Positions 15,152 through 25,000 of a stretch of 32,668 nucleotides of DNA are shown piece after piece. This DNA comes from CAYHPY01 sp964358485 (lineage in GTDB: Bacteria; Elusimicrobiota; Elusimicrobia; UBA1565; UBA9628), in the NCBI GenBank assembly GCA_964358485.1, contig CAYHPY010000036.1, positions 1-32,668 on the forward strand. The letters run 5' to 3'. Positions within the stretch are counted from its first letter, which is position 1. Every line of letters begins with the position of its first letter. A program made the translations under genes and the position numbers. The notes beneath the pieces are model-generated. The model was not told the origin of the DNA, made no database searches, and was given only the letters and a program-made list of their open reading frames with translations.

Positions 15152-16832
15152 GCTTCTCGTAGCGGTTGTCGTTGAAGGACACGATCATATCGTCGTAGGC
15201 GGAATGGGTCGAAAGGCCCCGGAGGAGCCCCCGGCGGCGCTCGGCCTCCTCGAGTTCCCGCCGCGCCTCATCCCGGAGCCCGCGCCCGGCCAGCATCTCG
15301 ACGATCATGAAGCGGGCGGCGAAGTAATTGGGTTCCAGGGCCACGGCCTTTCGGGCCAAGGCCAGGGCCCGGTCGCCCTCCCCGTTCTCGGTGAGGAGTT
15401 CGGCCATCAGGTGCGGGTACAATCCGTTGGTCGGGTGAAGGGCCGCGGCCCGCTCGAATTCCCTCAGGGCCAGGTCCGGCCTCGGCGGCTCGGCCTGCAG
15501 CCAGCACCTCCCCAAGACCTCCCTCCAATAATAATCGGCCGGGAAAAGGCGGACCGACTCCAAGGCCAGTTCCAACCGGCGCTCCGGCCTCTGCTCGCGC
15601 TTGAACAAGGTCCAATTGGAGGCCAGGATCCAATTCGGCAGCCAGGAAAGCAGGGACAAGGCCAGCCCCGCCAGGCACGCCGTCCGCCACGGCCGAACCG
15701 GGAGGGGCTCTGCGCCCGGGGTTTTTCCGGCCACGGCCAAGGCGGACAGGAAAAGAAAAAGCAGGCCCTGGAGATGGAACATGTTGTCGACCAGACATTG
15801 GACCGACATCGCGCAGAGCGCCCCCAGCGCCGCCTCCCGGGGCAGGTCCGGGCGCGCGCGGCCCGCCGACCAAGGCGCCGCGCAGAACAGCAGGGCCGCC
15901 GCCAGCGCCAGTAGGCCCGGAATCCCGGCCTCGGCCATGATTTCCAAGAATTCGCTATGGGCGTGGTCGGCGCTGAAGCCGTAGTTGGCGGCGCGCCGGG
16001 CCGGGAAATTGTGCCGGAGAAAGCCCTGCTCGAAATTTCCGAGGCCCTCTCCCAAAATGGGATTCCCCCCCACCACCGAGAGCGCCGCCTTCCAAATCTG
16101 CGGCCGATTGAAGGAGGAGCGCTGATCGGCCTTGAGCAGGTAATCCAGGCGTTCCCGCGGCAGCAAGGCCAGGACCCCCGCCCCGGCGAGGGCCGCCGCC
16201 AAAATCCACCGGGCCCGCCCCCGCCTCCAGGCCGAGAAGGCCCCCGCCGCGGCGATGGCGATCAGCCCCCCCCGCGAACGCGCCAGAAAGACCATGATCA
16301 GGCAAAAAACGCCCGCGGCGGCCAGCGCCCGCCCGCGGGCTCCGGCGGGGCCGCCGGGCCGCCCAAGAACCGACGCCACGGCCGCGGCGCAGGCGGCCTC
16401 CACGAAGACGGAATAGTTGTAATAAGGCGGCATGAACCCCGTGAAGGGGTAATTGACGTTGGGAATCAACAAAACTCCCAGGCCCAGCACGCAGGCCGCG
16501 GCGCACAAGGCGTCCAGCCAAAGGCCGCGCTCCCTTTCGCCCCAAGCCTGCCGGCAAAGGGCGAAAAAGGCCGCCCCCGAGACCCAGCGCGATAGGGAAT
16601 AAACGCCCTTGAGGGGCTGATCCGAGAATAGGACGCTCAAGGCCGCCCAGCCCACCCAGAGCGCCCAGAAAGCCAGAGTCCGGTCTAAACGCGCCGGTCC
16701 CGCCAGGCGCGCCAGAACCCAAACCGCCGCCCCGGCCAGGGCGCCCGCCCAAGGAGCGCGCAAGCCCCCGGCCAGCAGGGAGGCCCCCAGAAGGACGAAC
16801 AAGGCCCCGGGGAGACGGTCGGGCCGGGTCAT
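15129..16832 (-). CDS. O-antigen ligase/polymerase-like (Wzy_C family) membrane protein with C-terminal TPRs
   Basis: 567 aa. Ten or more hydrophobic segments span ~8-420. The Wzy/WaaL signature lies in the loop RPQIWKAALSVVGGNPILGEG, then LGNFEQGF, ending in HAHSEFLEIMAEAGIPGLLA, with the conserved Arg, Gly and His positions. The C-terminal ~140 residues are two to three TPR-like helical repeats (DLALREFERAAALHPTNGLY and GDRALALARKAVALEPNYFA). Family members join or transfer glycan chains on the periplasmic side. The start ATG 16832 overlaps the stop of the glycosyltransferase gene (ATGA). A longer in-frame reading starting near 17420 lies inside that gene and is rejected. TPR fusions of this type occur in many environmental bacteria. 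Confidence 0.88.
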   Translation of the reverse strand: MTRPDRLPGALFVLLGASLLAGGLRAPWAGALAGAAVWVLARLAGPARLDRTLAFWALWVGWAALSVLFSDQPLKGVYSLSRWVSGAAFFALCRQAWGERERGLWLDALCAAACVLGLGVLLIPNVNYPFTGFMPPYYNYSVFVEAACAAAVASVLGRPGGPAGARGRALAAAGVFCLIMVFLARSRGGLIAIAAAGAFSAWRRGRARWILAAALAGAGVLALLPRERLDYLLKADQRSSFNRPQIWKAALSVVGGNPILGEGLGNFEQGFLRHNFPARRAANYGFSADHAHSEFLEIMAEAGIPGLLALAAALLFCAAPWSAGRARPDLPREAALGALCAMSVQCLVDNMFHLQGLLFLFLSALAVAGKTPGAEPLPVRPWRTACLAGLALSLLSWLPNWILASNWTLFKREQRPERRLELALESVRLFPADYYWREVLGRCWLQAEPPRPDLALREFERAAALHPTNGLYPHLMAELLTENGEGDRALALARKAVALEPNYFAARFMIVEMLAGRGLRDEARRELEEAERRRGLLRGLSTHSAYDDMIVSFNDNRYEKLKRLVSR

Positions 16833-18289
16833 CGGACCTGGAAGATCCGGACGCCTTCGTCCGGATCCCGGAATATTTCCCGGCCGCCCGCGGCGGCCAG
16901 AATCCGTTCCAGTTTTTCCGTCCCCGGTGGATCCAGCCTCCGGCTTCCGAAATCCCGTTTCATGAAAAAATCGTTCGGGAATTCGGCCACGAACGAGACT
17001 TTGTTGCGCTCGAGCCATTCCTTCATCGCCGCGGGCTCGTCCACCCCGGGCAAATGCAGGCAGGGCCGCCCGGTCAAAAGATGAACCTGCCCGTCCAAGG
17101 AGGCCGCGAAAACGGCCTCCGGCGGGGTGTTGCGGCGGATCCAATCGCGACTGCGCGTCGGAGCCGTATTCATGGGATTTCGGGTTTGCCCCAACGAGGC
17201 GCGGACGATGGCCGACACCGGCGCCGCCGAGAGGGCCACGCTCAAAAATCCGGCCGCGAGGGCCGCGCGCTTGCCGAATTTTTCGATCCCGGCGAAGGTC
17301 AGCAGGGCGGCCAAGGGCAGAACCGGGTGCAGGTACCGGGCCGATTGATAGGGCCAGGCCAAGTGGACCAAACCGTAGGCCCCCAGATACAAGGGTAGAA
17401 CCTTCCCCGCGCCCGCCCAACCCCAGCGGCGGAGGCCTTCAACGACGGCCGCAAGGCCCGCCAGGGCCGCGGCGGCCGTCCAAAGTTCCGTCCCCATATT
17501 CGTTCCCAGCATCGCCGGCCATCGAAACAAGGCCCTCCCAAACGCCTCTTTCGTGTAATAAGGTATCCTTCCCAGCATCTCCCCCGACCAACCCAAGGTC
17601 TCCAGCATCTCCCCCACCCGGGTCTCCGAGCGTCCCGCGACCATGAAATTGCGCAGAATCCAGGCTCCCAGCACGCCCGATCCCGCTCCCGCGCAGACGG
17701 CGGAGCATTTCCACCGGCGCTCCCAGGCCAAGCCCGCGACCAAAGCGGCCAGGAGGCTGGCCCCGCTCAGGCGCACCAGGCCCAGATAGCCCGCCAAAGC
17801 GCCGAGGCCGGCCCAGACCCCGGGAGAATTCTTCGGCCAGGCCCGGGAAGCCAAAAGCAGAATCAAAAGGCTGAGCGGAACGTAGGCGATTTCCGAGAGC
17901 ACCGTCGCCGAGGTCCCGACGGCCAGGGGATTGAGGGCGGCCGCCGCCGCCGCGGCCAGGGCCGTTTCCGGGGCCAACCGCTCCCGGCCGAATCGGGTGA
18001 GCAGCCAGACCCCCGCCACGCTCAGAAGCACCGCGGTCGCCTGATAGGCGGCAAATCCTTCCCCGGCCGCCAGGGCGGCGGGCAGAAGGAGCAGGGGAAA
18101 GCCCGGGGAATGGGTGTCCATCGGCGGCGCCCCCGGGACGTTGAGCTCGGCGAAGCGCCCCGTCAACAGGGAACGGGCCCCGATGATGTAGAAGGCGTCG
18201 TCGTTGAAGAACCCCACGAAGTACGCCCCCCGGCTGGTCCAATAGAGGGCGGCCAAGGGGACCAGGAGCAGCCAGGCCTTTTTGGGCAC
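16829..18289 (-). CDS. GT-C fold glycosyltransferase (GT39/ArnT-like)
   Basis: 486 aa integral membrane protein with roughly ten hydrophobic segments. The first extracytoplasmic loop has the GT-C acidic pair in FFNDDAFYIIGARSLLTG (D30/D31), followed by MDTHSPGFPLLLL (~58-70), like the PPGYPLLL segment of this superfamily. A C-terminal soluble domain (~370-486) follows. These enzymes use polyprenyl-phosphate sugars as donors on the outer face of the inner membrane. It starts at GTG 18289, five bases after a TATGTT box, and is coupled to the Wzy-like gene. The acceptor (lipid, protein or glycan) is unknown. Confidence 0.82.
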   Translation of the reverse strand: MPKKAWLLLVPLAALYWTSRGAYFVGFFNDDAFYIIGARSLLTGRFAELNVPGAPPMDTHSPGFPLLLLPAALAAGEGFAAYQATAVLLSVAGVWLLTRFGRERLAPETALAAAAAAALNPLAVGTSATVLSEIAYVPLSLLILLLASRAWPKNSPGVWAGLGALAGYLGLVRLSGASLLAALVAGLAWERRWKCSAVCAGAGSGVLGAWILRNFMVAGRSETRVGEMLETLGWSGEMLGRIPYYTKEAFGRALFRWPAMLGTNMGTELWTAAAALAGLAAVVEGLRRWGWAGAGKVLPLYLGAYGLVHLAWPYQSARYLHPVLPLAALLTFAGIEKFGKRAALAAGFLSVALSAAPVSAIVRASLGQTRNPMNTAPTRSRDWIRRNTPPEAVFAASLDGQVHLLTGRPCLHLPGVDEPAAMKEWLERNKVSFVAEFPNDFFMKRDFGSRRLDPPGTEKLERILAAAGGREIFRDPDEGVRIFQVR

Positions 18290-18294
18290 GCACT

Positions 18295-18300
18295 AACATA
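18295..18300 (-). promoter_or_regulatory. Putative -10 box of the glycosyltransferase operon
   Basis: The minus strand reads TATGTT, five bases before the GTG start at 18289, with no Shine-Dalgarno between. Proposed because the spacing matches other starts in the window; no -35 is obvious. Confidence 0.3.
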
Positions 18301-18306
18301 CAAAAT

Positions 18307-18353
18307 GCTTGCGGCCCGCCGCATGGCCGCAAGCCAATGATGGCGCCATCATT
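18307..18353. repeat. Two adjacent inverted repeats in the intergenic region
   Basis: GCTTGCGGC (18307-18315) and GCCGCAAGC (18326-18334) form a perfect 9-bp stem with a 10-nt loop. Two bases later AATGATGGCGCCATCATT (18336-18353) is a perfect 18-bp palindrome. Both lie between the divergent glycosyltransferase and response-regulator genes. They could be operators or RNA hairpins. No T-run follows on either strand, so they are not simple terminators. The rest of the 233-bp gap is AT-rich (18354-18430) and otherwise empty. Confidence 0.7.
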
Positions 18354-18456
18354 TCCAACAAAGAAATACTTAAAAATCTTGGATAATCAGAAATTAGGGT
18401 GGATATTTTTTTGACGGAATTTTTTCCAAATACTCGGCCTTTGACGACCCCGCCCA

Positions 18457-18485
18457 TTGCCCAAACGCCGGGCATGAGCTATCCT
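18457..18485 (+). promoter_or_regulatory. Putative promoter of the response-regulator gene
   Basis: TTGCCC (18457-18462), a 17-nt spacer and TATCCT (18480-18485), each 4/6 to consensus. A GAGG Shine-Dalgarno at 18513-18516 lies 6 nt before ATG 18523. Confidence 0.4.
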
Positions 18486-18522
18486 TAGGGAGACGACCAA
18501 TCGCACGCCGCCGAGGTCCCCC

Positions 18523-19059
18523 ATGGAACTGCTGATCGCCGACGACGAGGAAAACATTCTGGAGCTGCTGCGCCGCGCTCTGGGAGGCGCGCACGTGGCG
18601 GTGACGACCGCCGAGACCGCCAAGGAAGCCGCCGCGCTCCTGGAAAAAAAACGTTTCGACATCTTATTGACGGACATCTGCATGGAAACGCCCACCGCGG
18701 GCATCGAGCTGGCCCGGACGGTCCGGAAGAAATTCCCGAAGACCGACGTGCTGGTCATGACGGGCTTCGGCAACATCGACCACACGATCAACACCCTCAA
18801 GCTCGGAGCCTACGATTTCATCCTCAAGCCCTTGGACCTTTATCTGGTGAAATTCGCGATCCAGCGCTGCCAGGAGCGGCGCAATCTCCACCACCGCATC
18901 GAGATGTGCGTGCGGGCCTCTTCCACGGCCGCGGCGTCCCTGCGGGCGCTGACCGAGCGGCTGGAGGACCCGGTTTACTGCCGGGCGGTTCTGGAGGAAA
19001 CGGCGCACAACCTGGAGGCGCTCAAGGCTCTCGACTCCCCGCCCAAGCTGGAGTTTTAA
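18523..19059 (+). CDS. Response regulator (REC-domain only)
   Basis: 178 aa. One receiver domain (residues 1-~122) has the acidic pair D7/D8, phospho-acceptor D51 (ILLTDICME), T80 (VLVMTGFG) and K102 (FILKPLD). A helical tail (~125-178) contains no recognisable DNA-binding, GGDEF or other output domain. It would be phosphorylated by a histidine kinase not in this window and signal by protein contact. The ETPTAGIELA segment after D51 is longer than the usual MPxMDG turn. Its stop codon shares the TTAA with the stop of the convergent giant gene. Confidence 0.93.
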   Translation: MELLIADDEENILELLRRALGGAHVAVTTAETAKEAAALLEKKRFDILLTDICMETPTAGIELARTVRKKFPKTDVLVMTGFGNIDHTINTLKLGAYDFILKPLDLYLVKFAIQRCQERRNLHHRIEMCVRASSTAAASLRALTERLEDPVYCRAVLEETAHNLEALKALDSPPKLEF

Positions 19060-22000
19060 TGCCCGGTGGCGTCTAGGCCCCGGAACCGGGGGTCGAACAA
19101 GGGGCGGTCCTGGATGACGTTGGCCGAGCGGAGCTGGTCCTTTTCCACCTCGGCCTGTTTTTTATCCAGGGTGTTCTCGACGACTTTCTTGTAGCTCTCC
19201 ACCTGCTCCAGGCGCAGTTTCTGGGACTCGGCCCGCGCCATGAACTCGTGGATGGTGACCCAGTCCACGACGGTTTTCCCCTTGGCCTTGGCGAAGGCCA
19301 GGACCTCGGGGTCCTTGCGCAGGGACGCAAAGAGGGGATCTCCGTCGAACATGGTCTTGAAGATCACGTCCTTCTGGGCCGCGCCGACGTCCAGGACCAA
19401 GGCGAAGCTCCGGTGGCCGCCGGCGCCGGGCAGGACGCGGCCGGTGTCGATGCGGCCCTCGGCCTGCAGGAGGTGGACCTTGGACATTTCGTGGGGATCG
19501 ACGATGAGCATCTCGAAATTCGTGTAGCCCTTGAAGGCGGCGGGGTCGGGGTTGTCGCGGTCGCCCTTGAAGTTGAGGTCCAGGCCGCGGCCGCCGACGC
19601 GGGTGTCGAGCATCAGGATTTTGACCTTGCCGTTGTTGAGCGCCGACAGGTTCATCTGCTCGCCGACGCGGGCCTCGGGGCGGTTGAGCCTCAGCCATTC
19701 GGCGTCCGAGAAGACCATGGCGATCTCGTCGGCCTTGACCATGCCGGTCTTGATCAAATAGTTGCGGACCTCCCGCAGGATGCGGGTGTCCGAGAGGCTC
19801 AGCACGGTCAGGCCCGATTGGCCCTGGAGGGCCTTCTGCCCCTCTAGGAACGCGCGCACCTTGCCTGCCGGGGCGTCGGAGACCTTGACCACCGCCGACT
19901 CCTTTTTCCCGATGCCCAAGGTCTTGAAGTAAGCCGCCACTTCCGGGGGCAGGTCCGGCGCCAGGGGCTTGACCACCGTCAGGCCCTGGGAGACGGCGCG
20001 CGCCCGAAGCACGGCTTCTTTGATGGAGGCGAACTTCTCGGCCGCGCCCGCCCGGACGTCCAGGCGGACGTTGTCCGGCGGCGAGGAGCCGACCCCGCCC
20101 ACCCGCACGCCCGCGCCGGGCTTGGTGATGTCCCGCCGCAGTTCGTTGCCCAGGGTTCCGGAGAGCAGGATGAAGCGCGACTTCTTGAATTCGGTGATGT
20201 CCTTGATGGTGGACACGGTGCGGTGCTTGTAGGGCAAGGTGAGGTCGGTCCCGTATTCCAGCTCCCAGAAGCGCCGGGTGGGGGTGTCCATGGAGTCGAA
20301 CCACTGCCCGTTGTGGATGACGTTGACGTTCTTGGAGAGGTTGTCGAGGCGCACGTTGGCGGGGTTGTCGAAGTAGGCCCGGCCCATGTTCATGTATTCG
20401 TTGCGCACCCAGGAGGAGCCCTTTTCGGCCACCATGCCGGGGAAGCGCTTGTGGAGCATGGAGCGCATCGTTCGGGGCATCGGCCCTTCGGGCCAGAGCA
20501 CCGAGGGCAGGACCGACCAGAAGAGCTCGTACTTCTGACCCGGCGGCAGGACGGGGTCGGTCATCAGGGATTTGAGCAAGGTCCAGGCGCGGACCCGGAC
20601 CAGGCCGACCTCGTCGACCTTGACCGACGGGCCGCCGCTCTGGCCGACGGCCTTGAGCGCCAGGTTCTTGGCGGTCCGCCCGCTCCAGATCAAGCCGAGC
20701 TTGAGCAGGCTGGGCTCGCCCTCGATGCGCCTGAGCAAAGTCTCCACGGTCTTCTTGGCGGTGGCTTCGTCGCCGTAGAGGCGCTCGGAGCTGTTGGCGA
20801 AGGAGTACATGTCGTTTTTGATGTCCCGGTAGACCCCGTAGACCGGGTTCTCGGCGTAGCCGAAGGTCTCCAGGTACTGGGCGCGCAGCTTGAGCCGGTC
20901 GAGGGCCTTGGCCTCCCACCCCGGGGCCCCCTCCTCCACCAGCTTGAGGATGTCCTTGGCGTCGGCCTCGAACAGGGCTTTGGCGTGGGCCGCGTCCCGC
21001 GGGGAGGCGCGGTCGGCTTTTCCGGCCGTGGCCAGGTCCTTCTGGGCCGCGGCCAGCTCGAGCTCGTAGGCCTTCACCTTGGTTTCCAAGGCGTCGGCGG
21101 GCTTGCCGCCCTTGCGGGCGGTCTCGATTTCCTCGCGAACCGACCGCAGTTCCTTGTCCAAAACCTCGATGCGGCGCTTGGCGGCCTGCCGGAGCTCGGC
21201 GGCGCCCTCGCGGGCCTCGGCGAGCTCCTTGGAGCTTGACGCAAAACGCCTGGCCGCGGCCGACTCGGCCTTGGCGGCCTCCAGCGCGAGGCGGATTTCC
21301 TTGGACCGGGCCGCCAAGGTCTGGGAGGCTTTCCCCTGGGCGCGGCCCTGGGCGGATTCGGTTTTCTCAAGCTCCTTGGTCAGCCGGGAGATCTTTTCCT
21401 CGGCGCGGGAGTAGCGCTCCGCCGCCTGAACCCGGAGTTCCTCGGCGCGGGCGGTGGCTCCCTGCTTGTTGAGTCCCAGCAGGTTCTGCTGTTGAATCAA
21501 AGCCCGGGCCATCTCGCCCATAATCTGGGAGCGCTCCCCGGCCGAGGAAGGGGTCCAGGAATCGAGCTTCTCGATCAGGCGCTCACCGGCCTCGCGCACC
21601 AGCCGGGTCTGCTCGGGGCCCGGCCGGGAAGTTCCCGACATGGCCTCCTTCTGGGAATCGGCCGCGGTCCGAACCTGCTTTGCCAGCTCCGCCCCCTTGC
21701 CCTCCAAGCCCGCGTCGGCGGCGTTGCGCAGGCGGGCCCGCAGGGACTCGGCTCCGCTCCTCATGGTGCCGCCGGCCACGCCCTCGCCCAAGCCCGCGGA
21801 GTCCAGGAGGCTCATCTGCTCTTTGAGGAGGGATTCGATCCGGGCGACGGCTTTTTTCATTTGGGCGGGGGATTTGGCGGATTCGAGCTTGTCGGCCATG
21901 CCCGCTAACTGCTCGCTGAGCTTGCCCAGCTTGGCCAGTTCCTTGGGGGGCGCCGCCAAGGGGCCGGCGTCGGCCGCCTTCTGAAGCTCGGCGGCCAAGG

Positions 22001-25000
22001 TCCGGAGCTTGGCGTCCACGGCCAAACGCGCCTCGGGATGACGGGCCATGGAAAGCTGGTCGGCGGCCTTGAGCAATGCGTCGGCGGTCCGGCGGGCGGC
22101 TTGCCCCTGGGGAGAGGCGGGGTCCAGGGCTTCGGCGGCGGATTTGGCGCGCTGGGCCTCGGCGCGCACGCCCTCGGCGAGCTCGACGCTGCTCTTGCCC
22201 AGGCGGGCTTCCATCATCTCGCCCAGGCGCTGGATGATCTTGTAGGCTGAGTTGGCCTTGGAGATGCGGGCGGTGACCTCTCCGATGGTCAGCATCGGCT
22301 GGAGGGCCGCCCCGTCGCCCTCGTCGCCGAAGATCCAGTGCTTTTTGACCAGGTTCTTGCCTTCGAGCTTGCCCTCGGCGATCTTGGCCTTGAACTCCTC
22401 GTAGGTCATGAAATTGAGCTTGGAGCTGATCTTCTTGAAGGCGAGGAACTCCAGCCGCGCCTGGGCTTCCAGGTTGGACTGGACGGTCAGGAAGGTCACC
22501 TCCATTCCGTGGTGGGCCGCGTCGGCCTCGACCAGGGGCAGAAGGCCCTCGAAGGTGAGCATGGTCTTGCCGCCGCCGGTCTTGAGCATCAAAAATTCCC
22601 GCACCGGCCCGCCGCCCTTGCCCATCATGGCCACCAGGCCCAGGGAGATCATCAGGCCCTCGAACTGCTCCGGGCGCCAGGAGGGGAGGGCCGAGCCCTT
22701 GGAGTCGTGCAGGACCCACGGGGCGGCCTCCATCTCCTTGATTCCGGCCTTGATCGCGTCGGCGGTCGCCGAGGAGATGCCGCGGGAGGCCTTGAGCTGG
22801 CGCAGTTCGCCGCTCATGGAGGTCAGCATGTCGCTGAAGGTCCGGTGGTTGGGACCGACGGCCGGATCGGTCCCCTTTTGAGTGGCTTTCCACGCCTCCA
22901 GCTTCTTGCTGAAACCGTCCAGCAATTTGGCCGCGTTTTGATTCTCAGCGTGCTCGACCCGCATGGCTTTGAGGGTTTCGGCGGAGAGCTGGTGAGCCAT
23001 GTCCACCTTGTTGAAATAGTTGAAGCGGGCCTCGATGGCGTCGACGTACTCGTAAATCCCCTTCATCACGGCCTTTTCCTTGGGCGCCAGCTCCCCGTTT
23101 TTCTCGGTCCGGAGCTTGAGGTCGGCCACCAGGTCCATATAGCTCTTGCCCTGCCACTTGTTGCCCGGGACCGACTGCCCCTCCATCCACTCGCGCAGGG
23201 CGCTGAGCATGTCCTCCACCGCCGCGTCCATCTTCGGGCTCTCCCCCCGAACCGACCGCACCGCCTCCATGAGTTTTTTTGACGCGGGCTTGACCAGCTC
23301 GTCGGCCTTGAGATAGGGCTCCAGGATCTTGGCGGCCCGGGCGGTCACGACCTTGGGGACCTTGGCCCCCTTGGCGGCTTCCAGATGGATGGTGAGGGCG
23401 ACTTCCTTTTGGACGCCCGGGGTGACCCGGCCGAAGCCCGCCACCTTGGCCCCGGGCTCGGCGTTCAAGACCTTCTCGGTCAGGCCTTCCCGGGCTTTGA
23501 GGGCTTCCCCGAACTTCTCGCGGGCCTGGAGGCGGACTTCGTCGGAAAGGTGGAGGTTTCCGATCATGTCCTTGTCGCCCAATTGGGTGACCCGGTAGAA
23601 CTCCATCGGGTTGAGGTCGGAGGCTTTGGCGCCCTTGCGTCCGCCCTGGACGGCCTCCATCAGCTCCTCGGCGATGCCCTGGCGCTTGACCTCCTTGGTC
23701 ACCCGCCAGGTCGCGTTTTCCTGGACCTCGCCCAGCCAGCGCATGTTGAAGATCTTCTGCATCACCGGAACCTCGACCTTGCCGAGCATCGGGAGCTCCT
23801 GGTTTTCGGAGGCGTTGGCGTACTTGGCCCGCAGGCCCTTCTGGTCGTAAATCTTCTTGCCCTGGTCGGCGCGCATGAACTCCGCGGCGGCCTCCTCGTA
23901 CTTGGCCGGAAAGACCGGGATCAGGAGCCAGGCCGGGGAGTCCATCCATTTCATGCCCTCCCGCTGGGCCACCTTGATGCGCCGCTCGACGTCCTCGATG
24001 TCCACGCCGCCGCGCCAGGCCCGCCATTCCGCCGCCTTGCCGACCGCCTGGCTGAAGAGGGCGTACTTGGCCACGTTGTCGGCCATGCCCAGCGGGAAGG
24101 CCGCGATCTGGCCCGCCCCGCCCCACTTGGCGCCCAGGGCCTGGAGGCTGAACCGTTCGGAGATGGGAATGCCGACCTTTTTGGCCATCTCCCCGACGGT
24201 CCCCATCACGCCGCGCTCGCCCAGGGTGCGAGCCGCGCCGGCCAGCGGGGTTCCCTCGAAAATGGTGGAGGGCAGGCCGACGTAACCCAAGGCCGGGTGG
24301 AAGGATTCGTTGGCCCAAACCACGCCGCCCTTGAAGCCCACGCCGGCGGCCTCCCAGGAGCTGTCGAAGGTGGTGTGGTCCTTATCGTTGGAGACGATCC
24401 AGAGGTCGAACTCGGGCACGTATTGATCCCAGAGGTGGCCGCCCACGGTGAAGGCGCCGGAGATGCCGCCGGAGAGCAAGGTGAAGGTCCCCTGGCGGGC
24501 CCCCGCGTTGACCAGGCGCACCCCGGAGTAGGCTAGGTAGCGGCCCACGACGTTGGCCGTCTTGATGTTCTGTGCGGCCGGGTTCAGGGAATTGAGGCGC
24601 GCGCTGGTGTGCAGGGCCACTTCCTCCACCACGCGGAAGGGAAGACCTAGCACCGGGATCTTGGCCGGACCCGCGGCGAGCCGGGCCACCCCGGAGAGCA
24701 CGCCGCTGGCCAGGGGGGCGGCCAAAGCCAGGCTTACGGTCCAGGAGATGTAATTGCCGATGGTCTCGACGACGGTGTTGACCTTCTCGACGCTACCCAG
24801 CAGGTCCCGCGATTGTTTGAGCGAGGCGCTGACCCGCAGGGCCTCGGTGACCTTGGCCGAGCCGCCGAAGCCGATTTCCCGCTTGGTCTTGATGGCCTCT
24901 GGGTGCATGGCCACGACCGCCTTGCGGGCGCCCCAATAGTCCCCCGCGGCCAGGAGCTTGGCCACCTCGGGGTAGCGCTCGAGCATCTTGGCCACCTCGT

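Noticed and set aside
15129..17420. Longer 763-aa reading of the Wzy-like gene
   Set aside because: The extra ~196 residues overlap the glycosyltransferase gene out of frame and are Gly/Arg-rich noise. ATG 16832 gives an ATGA overlap and a proper first membrane segment.
18307..18353. Intergenic inverted repeats as a bidirectional terminator or REP element
   Set aside because: Neither strand has a T-run after the stems, the flanking genes diverge, and no second copy is visible in this window or next to the RAYT-like gene.
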